A stretch of 64,000 nt of DNA from Panulirus ornatus (taxonomy: Eukaryota > Arthropoda > Malacostraca > Decapoda > Palinuridae), in assembly GCF_036320965.1 (NCBI RefSeq), contig NC_092234.1, positions 42,101,532 through 42,165,531 of the forward strand. Direction: 5' to 3'. Numbering within the stretch: the first letter of the stretch is position 1; every line of letters begins with the position of its first letter. Under the pieces are notes generated by a model. It saw nothing but the letters and a program-made list of their open reading frames with translations, was not told where the DNA came from and made no database searches. A program made the translations under genes and the position numbers. Positions 36,061 through 47,025 of this stretch are shown one piece after another.

Positions 36061-37150
36061 TTTTGATGCCTGTTTGGTATGGGTTTGTCATTTTATTCGT
36101 TGTTCATATTTTTATTGTGATAAATGGGAGAATACCCCTACAAATATCTTACAACATACTGAATGTTATTCTATGGCATTGTTTTGTTGCCCACTTTCTT
36201 CAACATCTTCCACTGTTGATTACCACCTCTTTCCCAAATCCTTAATATCCTCTTCATATATTATGCAGACAACCTTACCAATTTATTGTAGATAACCAGA
36301 ATACAACAAGCCACAAATAACGTGCAACAATACCTCACACTTCAGATATTGGTTCCTCGATAGCCAAATGACATTATTTCCGTAGAAGTTCTCTTTATGA
36401 GTCAAATGTACACTTGCATGGCAAAGCCTTAACAGTACCAAACATGACATATATTACCTAAATGATATTCTCTCCCAACATCAAGTGCATCAAACACAGA
36501 AGCATTGCAAAAATTAATTGCTTTTAGAACAGGAACAAGTTATGAATAGCAAAAAAGAAGCTTTTCATTGCTTACAAGGAGTTAATGTGGACATCTGTGC
36601 ATTAAACCAACTTAGCTTGGACCCCTATCATAGCCCAAAACAACATACAAGAACTCCAAACAAGGCAAAGCTTTCAGACTGCACCCAGACCACCATGATC
36701 ATCTATATGTAGAAACCCAAGCCTTACCACTACAGACACATCTGGACATGATAGGTACAAAATTTGTTTCAGCTAAATATGACCCAGTCCTTTGCCACCT
36801 CCTCACAACTAACTGCTCTCATGCATAAACAAGAAACACATTCTGGCCCATACAGTTCAGCTGCCTATAGAGCCAAGTTCCTCTCCAACAACCATTAATA
36901 GTACAATCAAAAACATTCATGTGAATATCACTTACTAAATACAAACATTCGCCCTCCTAACATTGCTCTCAAGATATCTTCCCCAGAATGAACCCATCTG
37001 AATTTACAGGCAATGAGAAGCACATGTAATGCCCTAGGTATGCCCACTATCCATTACTGCAGGCATACAAACACAGAACTGACCCCATACAAGACCTTTC
37101 TTGCATATACTTGTTGCCATCCCACTGAAAACATGAAACATTAAATCCAT
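36060..37150 (+). pseudogene. Decayed jockey-type reverse transcriptase in intron 1
   Basis: At 36259 a frame reads YYADNLTNLL (YADD box with the last D changed to N), then QQATNNVQQYLTL after a stop. Farther on come INSTIKNIHVNITY and Pro/Thr-rich stretches, typical of a second crustacean retrotransposon type distinct from the abundant LINE. Base use is A/C-rich on this strand, unlike its surroundings. At least five stops and frame changes show it is dead. Confidence 0.55.
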
Positions 37151-37395
37151 GACCTTTCGTCATCAGCTCAGTACAAAGAAAACTTCAACACAGTGATCAT
37201 GCTACTGTGCAGTTATATTTTGCCTTTAAGATTCAGTCAGAAATACTGCTCACCTTTAAACCATCTACTCTGTTCAGAAGTGACACAAAGTATGATGTAA
37301 GTTGGGTATATTTTGTGCTTTACCTGGCCCAAATGCACTCTGCCCACATCAGACTTTATTCATGTGATGATTAATTTGATTCTTGTTTTGTCTTC

Positions 37396-37800
37396 CTTCA
37401 CCTTGGTTTACCTCACCTTGTTTAGGCCTTGTCTCACCTAGGTTTGCCTCACCTTGTTTAGGTCTTGTCTCACCTTGGGTCTTGCCTCACCTTGTGCTTG
37501 CTTCACCTTGAGTGATGTCTCTTTTATCATAACTTATCCTGTGTTTTGCCTTACCTTGTATCTTAACTCATCCTGGGTCCTGCCTCACCTTGTGTCCTGC
37601 CTTACCCTGCAACTTACTTCATCCATGGTATTGCCTCACCATGTATCATCCTTTGTCATGCTTCACCCTAGATCATGCCTCACCTCTTCTCTTGTCTCAC
37701 CCTGAGTCATGTCTCACCTAGTGTCTTGACCAGCTCTGTGTCTTACTTCACCCTGTGTCTTTCCTTCCACTGATTTACTTCACCTAGAGTCTGGTCACAG
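37396..37800. repeat. Degenerate 20-30-bp minisatellite in intron 1
   Basis: The motif GTCTTGCCTCACCTTGTG recurs about 17 times with heavy variation. The open frame across part of it (37454-37705) is a product of the repeat. Confidence 0.8.
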
Positions 37801-38065
37801 AGATCCCTTGTTATGTTTCCCCCTTGGAAATTCCTGCAACCTCAGTTTGATCATGATGAGTCTTAGCACAAAGATATTTAAGGTGTAAATGGAGGGGAGC
37901 ATAGTACATTCACTTGCAAATGTTATCCTGTCTTGTTTACTGTATTACAGTTTGTTAATGTTAAACTTATGTGGAAGCCAAAAGACTATGTTAGTGTGAG
38001 CATCAGAGATCAGTAACTGCATTTGGTTATTACTGAATTAATTTTGATTGCAGCATCTGTAGTTT

Positions 38066-38882
38066 TTTTTTTTTTTTTTTTTTTTTATACTTTGTCGCTG
38101 TCTCCCGCGTCTGCGAGGTAGCGCAAGGAAACAGACGAAAGAAATGGCCCAACCCCCCCCCCCCCCATACACATGTACATACACATGTCCACACACGTGT
38201 ATACATACCTACACAGCTTTCCATGGTCCACCCCAGACGCCTCACATGCCTTGATTCACTCCACTGACAGCACGTCAACCCCTGTATACCACATCGCTCC
38301 AATTCACTCTATTCCTTGCCCTCCTTACACCCTCCTGCATGTTCAGGCCCCGATCACACAAAATCTTTTTCACTCCATCTTTCCACCTCCAATTTGGTCT
38401 CCCTCTTCTCCTCGTTCCCTCCACCTCCGACACATATATCCTCTTGGTCAATCTTTCCTCACTCATTCTCTCCATGTGCCCAAACCATTTCAAAACACCC
38501 TCTTCTGCTCTCTCAACCACGCTCTTTTTATTTCCACACATCTCTCTTACCCTTACGTTACTTACTCGATCAAACCACCTCACACCACACATTGTCCTCA
38601 AACATCTCATTTCCAGCACATCCATCCTCCTGCGCACAACTCTATCCATAGCCCACGCCTCGCAACCATACAACATTGTTGGAACCACTATTCCTTCAAA
38701 CATACCCATTTTTGCTTTCCGAGATAATGTTCTCGACTTCCACACATTTTTCAAGGCTCCCAAAATTTTCGCCCCCTCCCCCACCCTATGATCCACTTCC
38801 GCTTCCATGGTTCCATCCGCTGACAGATCCACTCCCAGATATCTAAAACACTTCACTTCCTCCAGTTTTTCTCCATTCAAAC
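38066..38882 (-). mobile_element. Young 5'-truncated LINE copy in intron 1 with intact RT tail
   Basis: A poly-T run at 38066-38086 is the element's poly-A tail on the minus strand. Next come the 3' UTR (TTTGTCGCTGTCTCCCGCGT, then the tail box) and an open frame from 38882 to 38275. That frame begins LNGEKLEEVKCFRYLGVDLS and has KILGALKNVWKSRTLSRKAK, VVPTMLYGCEAWAMDRV, EMRCLRTMCGVRWFDRVSN, KWFGHMERMSEERLTKR and GRPNWRWKDGVKKILCDRG. These are the conserved blocks after the RT fingers and palm in this LINE. It differs by only a few residues from the copy at 45873-46553. The break at AGTTTGAA recurs at the window start. Confidence 0.93.
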
Positions 38883-39262
38883 TGTAGTACAGTACTGTAT
38901 CTTGAATGGCACAGTTAGGCAATGCATAGGGCTTATCCTTAAACAGAGTATTACCAGTTTTAGTACCAGTATGACCACAAGAAGATGTGTCATCCATTAC
39001 ATCAGTGAGTTTTGAAAAAGCTCTTAATCTTTTTTGTCATATTCTTGAATATTAAAAACAATGAGGCACATAGCTGCTTTGAACTTGAAACTGCAGTTCT
39101 TGATTTTTAATCCATTTGATTACTGTATGGTGTATCGCTCAAGCACTTGATGGGATTTTGGGCAGCCTTTCATTTCTCAGATTCTTGTTAAGCATTACAA
39201 GATGTAGAACATGTTATTTTCTTATGCTTATATATTTATAATTTCTCTGTTTTTCTTTACAG

Positions 39263-39392
39263 ATTCAAGGATTGTTTGCTATTGTGACAGGAGTCTTTGA
39301 CATATACACACTGTCGTTGGCTGCACCAGGCTCCAGTCATTATGGTTTCTATCTCTTCTCATATGACTTTGTTTACTCTGGAAATCCACATG
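39263..39392 (+). CDS. Coding exon 2, pasiflora-like protein (residues 70-112)
   Basis: The acceptor is TTTTTCTTTACAG and the donor is G|GTAAGA, leaving phase 1. It encodes the rest of hydrophobic segment 1 (GLFAIVTGVFDIYTLSLA) and a short extracellular-type loop with APGSSHYGFY and YDFVYSGNPH. The loop is where the family's conserved aromatic and glycine positions cluster. The following intron begins with unique sequence. Confidence 0.85.
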
Positions 39393-40440
39393 GTAAGATT
39401 ATTATGCAGCTAAGTGGTCTGTGTAGAATCCCTTCCAGATGATGGACATGTTATATTGCATGTTTCTGTATACTAGCTTCTTACTCAGATACAGCCTTAC
39501 TCTCCCATTTTGTGATATTTGATCTACCAAAAGTACTTACTGCTCAGCACCCTCATAAATACCCATAGAAAACATATAAGTATTGTTCATACCCTTCATT
39601 CATGTAGAGCAACTCAGTGCAGTCTTTTTTAACATTGTTTGGGGTGCTATGCATCTTACTTGATTTCCTCTGGTTTATGTAATCTATTGACAGTAAACAC
39701 ATTTCTCATAGAATTTGTTTATTCTGTGTAATGGTAGGTTAGAGTAAAGGTAATAGCTTATTTGCCAAAAGTTTGAAGGAGATGGGATGCCTCTATATGA
39801 GTTTAAATGGGAATGAGAATTTGAAGTTGTGATGTTTAGGTGTTAATTCTAGTGGTAAGGATCGAACTGAAAAGTGAAATTTGAAAGTACAGGAATGCAA
39901 GGGATTATTATTGTTACTCTGAGTGGGAGACATGTATGAGGAGGTGTGTAATGACAGGAATATGTGGAGACTCTTTTGCTGTGGCCACCCCCTTGATGGG
40001 AGTTCACTGGGGAAACAGGCATCAGAGATATAGATAGATTGATAGATACCCAGAACCGTGATGTCTTGGGAAAAGTGTAATGTTTTTCAAGAATTGTGCT
40101 TGAAAAGGAAGTTGCTCACAATTTTCTGTATGGACGTAAAAATGTTGGGTTTTCAGTGTAGTGACACATGAAATAGATAAGAAAGTTGTACTGTATAAAG
40201 TTGCTTCATGTAGGGTGTAAAAATTGCAGTGATTTTCTTTTACTGCTTACAATGTTGTTTATGAACAGTTATATCATTGTTTGTCCAGGGTTGTTCTGTA
40301 CTCTAGAGCTTGACAAGGAAGATACAGTTTTTCATAGAATTTTATGCCCAAGGTGGAACTAACTATGTTGTGTGCTGCTATGTGTTTTAGTTTTAAATTG
40401 ATTAAAGCAGCATTCTGCTTTGGGGAATCAATCTGATGGT
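39393..40440. other. Intron 2, proximal part
   Basis: Mostly unique. The segment 39905-40055 (ending in a short ATAGATAGATTGATAGATAC tract) has the look of a dispersed repeat end, but no second copy lies in this window. Confidence 0.4.
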
Positions 40441-42010
40441 TGGAATCTTAAGTGTGAATGAACATGGCCTTTGTTGTCTTTTCCTAGTGTTACCTTGCAT
40501 GCGCTCAGGAGGAGGGGGTGCCATTTCATGTGTGGCGGGGTGGCGATGGGAATGGATGAAGACAGCAAGTATGAATATGTACATGTGTATATATGTCTGT
40601 TGTGGATGAGAGGGCTTGGGAAGTGAGTCAGTTGTTGTTCACTGATGATACAGCACTGGTGGCTGATGTAGGTGAGAAACTGCAGAAGCTGGTGACTGAG
40701 TTTGGTGAAGTGTGTGAAAGAAGAAAGCTGAGAGTAAATGTGAATAAGAGCAAGGTTATTAGGTACAGTAGAGTTGAGGGACAAGTCAAATTGGGAGGTA
40801 CGTTTGAATGGAGAAAAACTGGAGGAAGTGAAGTGTTATAGATATCTGGGAGTGGATTTGGCAGCAGATGGAACCATGGAAGCGAAAGTGAGTCACAGGG
40901 TGGGGGAGGGGGCAAAGGTTCTGGGAGCAATGAGGAATGTGTGGAAGGCGAGAACATCATCTCAGAAAGCAAAAATGGGTATGTATGAAGAAAAAGTCGG
41001 TCCAACAATGTTATATGTTGCGAGGCTTAGGCTATAGATGGGGTTGTTTGAGGAGGGTGGATGTGTTGGAAATGAGATGTTTGAGGACAATATATGGTGT
41101 TAGGTGGTTTGATCGAGTAAGAAATGAGAGGATAAGAGAGATGTGTGGTAATAAAAAGAGTGTGGTTGAGAGAGCAGAAGAGGGTGCGTTGAAATGGTTT
41201 GGGCACATGGAGAGAATGAGTGAGGAAGATTGACAAAGGATATTGTGTCAGAGGTGGAGGGATGGAGAAGTGGGAGACCAAATTAGAGGTGGAAGGATGG
41301 AGTGAGAAAGATATTGAGTGATTGGGGCCTGAACATGCAGAAGGGTGAAAGGTGTGCAAGGAATAGAGTGAATTGGAATGATGTGGTATACCAGGGTGGA
41401 CGTGCTGTCACTGGATTGAACCAGGGCATGTGAAGCGTCATGGGTAAACCATGGAAAGTTTTGTGGGGCCTGGATGTAGAAAGGGAGCTGTGGGTCTAGT
41501 GCATTATACATGACATCTAGAGACTTGAGTGTGAATGAATGTGGCCTTTGTTGTCTTTTCCTTGCGCTGCCTTGTGCAGGGAGAGGGGGTTTTCATTTCA
41601 TGTGTGGCGGGGAGGTGACAGGAATGAATATAGGCAGCAAGTATGAATTATGTACATGTGTATATATGTATATGTCTGTGTATGTATATATATGTATACG
41701 TTGAAATATATAGGTATGTATGTGTGCGTGTGTGGACGTGTATGTATATGCATATGTATGTTGGTGGGTTAGGCCATTCTTTCGTCTGTTTCTTTGCACT
41801 ACCTCTCTAACGTAGGAGATAGCGACAAAGTATAATAATAATATATGTATATATGTATATGCCTGTGTATGTATATGTATGTATACGTTGAAATATATAG
41901 GTAAGTATATGTGCGTGTGTTGGCATTTATGTGTATATATGTGTGAGTTGGGCCAATCTTTCATCTGTTTCCTTGCGCTACCTCGCTAACGCGGGAGACA
42001 ACTAAGTATA
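40440..42010 (+). mobile_element. LINE copy in intron 2, chimeric, with duplicated 3' tail
   Basis: The order is unusual. A 3' UTR piece (40440-40600; GGCCTTTGTTGTCTTTTCC, GTGTGGCGGGGTGGCGATGG) comes first and switches at TGTCTGTTG into the RT core. That core shows DERAWEVSQLLFTDDTALVA, EKLQKLVTEFGEVCERRKLR and RYLGVDLAADGTM, with small frameshifts near 40820 and 41015. A complete 3' UTR follows to 41835, then a second, tandem copy of the terminal 170 bases to 42010. Tails read GACAAAGTATAATAATAATA. Pseudogene. Confidence 0.88.
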
Positions 42011-42234
42011 ATAATATAAATAAATTTAAAAGGAATGCTTGGATAACCTACTAGTAGACATGTTGATAGAAGACTTCTTTACAGTGTATGTTGTGACATC
42101 TTAATTTGGTATTTATTGAATAATTGTTTTTCAAGTAGTACTAATATACGCACAAACATAAAATGAATCCAAGAAAAATACATTAAGGAAAAAATCCTTT
42201 GAACCTGTTCAGACTGCTTAATTTTGTTTTTCAG

Positions 42235-42329
42235 TTCGAAATTCCCTGATTTTATTCGGTGGTGTGACAGCCTTTGGAGGATTGGCTCTTATTGTGACCA
42301 GTGTCGTGTTATTACAAGGACTACGTAAG
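42235..42329 (+). CDS. Coding exon 3, pasiflora-like protein (residues 113-144)
   Basis: The acceptor is TTTTGTTTTTCAG. The split codon gives V113, and the donor AAG|GTAAGA leaves phase 0. It encodes the second hydrophobic segment (SLILFGGVTAFGGLALIVTS, then VVLLQGLRK). The basic residues after it (R143, K144) suggest this end faces the cytoplasm. Confidence 0.85.
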
Positions 42330-42349
42330 GTAAGAAGGTGTACATACAT

Positions 42350-43000
42350 TTGAATATATAATATGGGTTGGTCATATCAAGAATGAGTGAGGAAAGGTTT
42401 ACAAAGAGGATATATGTGTCAGAAGTAGAGGGAACAAGGAGAATCAGGAGGCCTAATAGGGATGGAGTGTTGGAGTGAAAAAGATTTTGAGTGATCAGGG
42501 CCTGAACATGCAGGGGGGTGAAAGGCATACACAGAATAGAGTGAATTAGAACGATGTGGTACATTGGGGTCAATGTGCCATCAGTAGACTGAATCAGGGC
42601 ATGTGAAATGTCCATGGTAAACCATGGGAAGTTGTGTGGGGCCAGAATGTGGAAGCTGTGGTTTTGGTGCATTACCCATGACAGGTAGAGAATGAGTGTG
42701 AGCAGATGTGGCCTTTCATTGTCTGTTTCCTAGCACTACCTTGCTGATGCATGGGGTGGCAGTTGGGTGTGGGGGAAGAGAAGAGAATGTACATGTTCAC
42801 TTTATTTTATTTCCTTCATGCATTCATGCTGTTTCCTGTGGGGCGGGATGGCATCGGGAATGGATGAAGGCAATAAAGTATGAATATGTACATTTGTATA
42901 TATATGTATGTATGTATATATTTGTGTATGTGTCTTTCTTAGTCTGTTTCCTGGTGCTACCTCGCTAATGCAGGAAATGGCAGTCCAGTATGAAACTTTT
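42350..43000 (+). mobile_element. LINE fragment in intron 3, older copy
   Basis: It begins within the RT tail (matching GHMERMSEERLTKRIYVSEV-type codons with changes), loses the frame several times, and continues through the 3' UTR. The tail ends at CTACCTCGCTAATGCAGGAA. It is clearly more diverged than the copy at 45873-46553. Confidence 0.85.
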
Positions 43001-43104
43001 TTCCTGTTTTCTTCTTTTCTTCTCATATTACCTTTGTAAGATAGCATAAGAAACAGACTAAAAATTTGGAGAAAGATCCTCACTTGTTTCTGTATTCAGA
43101 AAAT

Positions 43105-43215
43105 GATAATAGAGGAGAGGAATATTTCCACCCTCTTGTTCCTGCCTTTCTTCATGGCCTTTTATGAAACTCAGAAGATACAGGGGTGGTATTCTTTCTT
43201 CCGTATCCTTTTCTT
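43105..43215 (-). mobile_element. SINE-like retroposon, copy S6, old and diverged
   Basis: On the minus strand it keeps the ordered blocks of S1/S2 (AAGAATACCACC, TTCATAAAAGGCCATGAAG, GGAAATATTCCTCTCC) at perhaps 70-75 percent similarity. The tail is lost. Confidence 0.45.
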
Positions 43216-43439
43216 GGTGTGTCTTTCATAGTAAGGAAGATAAAAAGAATAAGCTATGGAAATTGAACTCAAGTATTTGAATATTACTTTTACAAGAAAG
43301 GGTTAATGTTCCCAGTTGGCCGACAGCTTACTAAATAGAAAAGAATATCTCCAGTGGATCTCACCCTAGAGATCCCATTCTAGTTATATAAGAGAAGACT
43401 GTGAAAATCAAGTTGAGTAAAGAAATAATATGCCAAATC

Positions 43440-43660
43440 CTAAGCCTCCTCCTCAATTAGGACCCACAGACCTTTCCATGGTTTCCTTCAACTGCCTCAA
43501 AATCCCTAGTTCAGCCCATTCACAGCACATCCTCTGTAAACCACGTCACTTCAAGTTTTTCTCTCCCTTATATGCTTTGCACCCTCCTGCATGTTCAGGT
43601 CCCAAACCCTCAAAGCATCATTCAGTCTATCACTCTACATTCTTCTTGGGTGCCCCCTGT
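43440..43660 (-). mobile_element. LINE fragment in intron 3, minus strand, old
   Basis: CTTTCCATGGTTTCC, ACAGCACATCC, CCTCCTGCATGTTCAGG and similar words match the minus-strand RT tail/3' UTR junction of the LINE, with many changes. Confidence 0.75.
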
Positions 43661-43689
43661 GATTAGTATAATCAGATGTTTTACAGAGG

Positions 43690-44670
43690 ACTCAAGATTA
43701 AAACTGTGGATAATGAGAGGATCAAGAGAATCTGAGAAGAGACCTGGATGACATTCTGTATACAAATGGGCAGAGGAGAAACAGATAGAATTTAAGTGGT
43801 AGAAATTTAAACAAGTTTTAGAGCAATTGATGGTATATCATTGCCTTCCTTCAAAGGGACAATAGGGAAACAAATTGTAAGCAAAGGAAATGTTAAAGAC
43901 TTGGTATTTACCCTGTATTTGAAACTAGAATTTAAGAAACTTGATAGTATGGTGCTTTTGTGCCAAACAATAGATTATATGATACTGAAAACTTTCACAG
44001 CAAGTGACAGAAAGCAAATGATGAAATTGTTTTATGTATACTTATTTGAGAAGTAGAGTAGGATATTGCAGTATTGTGTAGTCACCAGTTAAACAGATGG
44101 AAATAAACAAATTAGAAAGAATTCAGAAGCACTTCATAAGTATGACTGATGGACTGTAGTACATGACCTATCACAGGAACCTGAAAGAGCTTGAACTATA
44201 TGGTCTGGAATGAAGAAGAGAGTGTTACATGTTTGGCAGCAGATAGAGAGCATAAAAAGTATTGCCCTAAATCTGAAAGTAGCTCAGCAGATAGAGAGCA
44301 TTAAAAGTATTGTCCTAAATCTGAAAGTAGCTCAGCAAGGAAGATGTTCAACTATAAAGTCAGGAGATATTCTGGGAACATATTAGAAGGTTTTTTTTTT
44401 TATCATTATACTTTGTCACTGTCTCCCGTGTTAGCGAGGTATTGCAAGGAAACAGACGAAAGAATGGCCCAACCCACCCATGTACACAGGTATTGGATGA
44501 AATTACGTGAATGTTCAACAAAGAAACTGAAAAGATTAGTTAATGCAGTTCCAGGAAAATTAGGAAATGTGCAGTTTATGGGGACAGAAACATTTAAAGG
44601 AAGAGTAGACTCATGGCTGAAATCAAGCATGATGAGGCTAGAATGGACATCTGAATCAAAGTATTAACTG
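43690..44670 (+). pseudogene. Decayed CR1/jockey-like RT, interrupted by a LINE tail
   Basis: Frames in order show RRDLDDILYTNGQ, LKTFTASDRKQMMKLFYVYL, LERIQKHFISMTDGL, YMTYHRNLKELELYGLE and, after the interruption at 44391-44492, RLVNAVPGKLGNVQFMGTET followed by FKGRVDSWLK. These correspond to the end of a non-LTR ORF2: the post-palm region, the LERIQ block, the ELxLYxLE block and the C-terminal NAVP/FK..LD block. Stops interrupt each block. A 48-bp tandem duplication sits at 44237-44333. It is a different family from the abundant LINE. Confidence 0.7.
44391..44492 (-). mobile_element. LINE 3'-tail insertion nested in an older RT pseudogene
   Basis: On the minus strand this is only the last 100 bases of the LINE: CCATTCTTTCGTCTGTTTCC, the CTCGCTAACACGGG box, GACAGTGACAAAGTATAATG and an A-tail (a T run on the plus strand at 44391-44402). 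It separates two collinear parts of the pseudogene at 43690-44670, so it inserted later. Confidence 0.85.
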
Positions 44671-44839
44671 CTGAGAGAAACAGCCTAATCCAACAAGCAA
44701 AACATCTCCGATTTCATAATCAGAATAATCGTTGAATAACCTTTATTTTTTTATCTTGTCCAACGACAGAATGCAAGACTTTACCCTTCAAGAAATAATG
44801 GTAGGTGTGAGGTACCCAAGGATGAGCTTAAGAAATTAG

Positions 44840-45185
44840 CAAATTGATGATAGCATCATTTGTAACCATCCCCAGACATGCACATAGGTATTTTGAATTT
44901 GTGTCACATGCAGTGAGAAAAGAGCATGTGTCTTTGATACAAACATTTTGACGTTATATTCAGGTATATTCATCATTGAGTGAGTGGGTACTTTGCTTAC
45001 ATTTGCGCAATTGTATTTGTATTTACAAAGAGTGAGTGATGATTTAGTGGTACTTTGAAACATCCAGGGGGATGCTTGAGCTGTTTGATAAAGTGCATTA
45101 AACAAGTTTCCAAAAATTTTAAACATGTGACCCATTGACCTGTGTTCTGAATGCATAAAGTATGTTTCTCACGTGATTTATTTTA
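44840..45185. other. Intron 3, unique stretch
   Basis: No repeat or exon recognised. Confidence 0.4.
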
Positions 45186-45189
45186 CACA

Positions 45190-45275
45190 TTTATTATACT
45201 TAATCACCGTTTCCCACATCAGCGAGGTAGCACAAGGAAACAGACAAGGAATGGCCCAACTCACCCACGTACACA
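45190..45275 (-). mobile_element. LINE 3'-tail fragment, minus strand
   Basis: Short copy of the terminal LINE box (minus strand: CTTGTGCTACCTCGCTGATG, GGAAACGGTGATTAAGTATAA). Confidence 0.85.
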
Positions 45276-45308
45276 TGATGTACTATATGCATAATATAAA
45301 TATGCATG

Positions 45309-45311
<3 letters not shown>

Positions 45312-45342
<31 letters not shown>

Positions 45343-45640
45343 TTGTCGCTGTCTCCCGCGTTTGCGAGGTAGCACAAGGAAACAGATGAAAGAAATGGCC
45401 CAACCCACCCCCATACACATGTATATACATACGTCCACACACGCAAATATACATACCTACACAGCTTTCCATGGTTTACCCCAGACGCTTCACATGCCTT
45501 GATTCAATCCACTGACAGCACGTCAACCCCGGTATACCACATCGCTCCAATTCACTCTATTCCTTGCCTTCCTTTCACCCTCCTGCATGTTCAGGCCCCG
45601 ATCACACAAAATCTTTTTCACTCCATCTTTCCACCTCCAA
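45312..45640 (-). mobile_element. Young LINE copy, minus strand, left arm of a long inverted repeat
   Basis: The plus-strand T run at 45312-45339 is the poly-A tail. It is followed by the complete 3' UTR and the last codons of the RT ORF, ending at CCACCTCCAA (45640). By eye it differs from the reverse complement of 46230-46537 at only about three positions. Immediately beyond its 5' end, 22 bases repeat its own end in inverted form. Confidence 0.92.
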
Positions 45641-45699
45641 AGATGGAGGGAAAAAGATTTGATAAGTATGTGATATGCATACTTATTGATATTCATCTT

Positions 45700-45872
45700 T
45701 ATTTTACTTAATCATTGTTTCCCGCATGAGCGAGGTAGCACAAGGAAACAGACAAAAAATAGCCCAACCACTCATGTGCATATACATAAATGCCCGTACA
45801 TGCACATATACATACATATACATTTCAGCATATACATAAATGCCTGTACACACACATATACATACATATACA
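45700..45872 (-). mobile_element. LINE 3'-UTR fragment with internal duplication
   Basis: On the minus strand: tail box with TAAGTAAAATAAAG end, GGGCTATTTTTTGTCTGTTT, and a twice-repeated GCATATACATAAATGCC segment (plus strand 45779 and 45829). It directly precedes the plus-strand copy. Confidence 0.75.
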
Positions 45873-46553
45873 GCTTTGAAGAATGTGTGGAAGTCGAGAA
45901 CATTATCTCGGAAAGCAAAAATGGGTATGTTTGAAGGAATAGTGGTTCCAACAATGTTGTATGGTTGCGAGGCGTGGGCTATGGATAGAGTTGTGCGCAG
46001 GAGGATGGATGTGCTGGAAATGAGATGTTTGAGGACAATGTGTGGTGTGAGGTGGTTTGATCGAGTAAGTAATGTAAGGGTTAGAGAGATGTGTGGAAAT
46101 AAAAAGAGCGTGGTTGAGAGAGCAGAAGAGGGTGTTTTGAAATGGTTTGGGCACATGGAGAGAATGAGTGAGGAAAGATTGACCAAGAGAATATATGTGT
46201 CGGAGGTGGAGGGAACGAGGAGAAGAGGGAGACCAAATTGGAGGTGGAAAGATGGAGTGAAAAAGATTTTGTGTGATCGGGGCCTGAACAGGCAGGAGGG
46301 TGAAAGGAGGGCAAGGAATAGAGTGAATTGGAGCGATGTGGTATACCGGGGTTGACGTGCTGTCAGTGGATTGAATCAAGGCATGTGAAGCGTCTGGGGT
46401 AAACCATGGAAAGCTGTGTAGGTATGTATATTTGCGTGTGTGGACGTATGTATATACATGTGTATGGGGGTGGGTTGGGCCATTTCTTTCATCTGTTTCC
46501 TTGCGCTACCTCGCAAACGCGGGAGACAGCGACAAAAAAAAAAAAAAAAAAAA
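45873..46553 (+). mobile_element. Young LINE copy, plus strand, intact RT tail, right arm of inverted repeat
   Basis: It opens at TTGAAGAATGTGTGGAAGTC and keeps one frame to TAG/TGA at 46355: NVWKSRTLSRKAKMGMFEGI, VVPTMLYGCEAWAMDRVVRR, EMRCLRTMCGVRWFDRVSNV, EEGVLKWFGHMERMSEERLT, RRRGRPNWRWKDGVKKILCD and RNRVNWSDVVYRG. The 3' UTR and the tail box TGCGCTACCTCGCAAACGCG follow, then GACAGCGAC and 23 A residues. Near-identity to the copy at 38066-38882 indicates recent activity. Confidence 0.94.
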
Positions 46554-46554
46554 A

Positions 46555-47025
46555 AAACATATGTACACATGTACTTATTCGTACTTGCTGCCTTCATTCA
46601 TTATGTTCGCCACATACAAGATTATTTACTGAATTAGTTTGGCTATTGTCTTTTCATAATAATAGTTGCAGTGATTAATAGCATTACAAGATATGCATTG
46701 TGACAAAATTTTTGTGTTGATTCTTCAAAAAATGCACTTCAGATACTTTTGTGTACTTCTGAACTTCTTACTTTTGTTTCCAAGTTGAATTTTGATTGGC
46801 TTAGTTTGATCCATAGTATTAGTGAGAAAATCAAATGGATGTTTTTTCATAACTTTTAAATTTTCAGTCTTTTGTCTTTTCAAGTTGGATAGTAGTGTGG
46901 ATGCAGCCTGGCAGTAGGGGAGCTAGTGTTAGTTACCTCCTATATACATTTATCAGTCTTATTTGATAAGTTTGTGTTGAAACTGTATTATTTTTTTTCT
47001 CTCCATGATGATAGGCCTTATTCCT
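46555..47025. other. Intron 3, unique stretch
   Basis: Nothing recognised. Confidence 0.4.

Noticed and set aside
38275..38997. 240-codon frame as a host gene
   Set aside because: From residue about 39 onward it is the LINE reverse-transcriptase tail, and the first residues are chance read-through of flanking intron.
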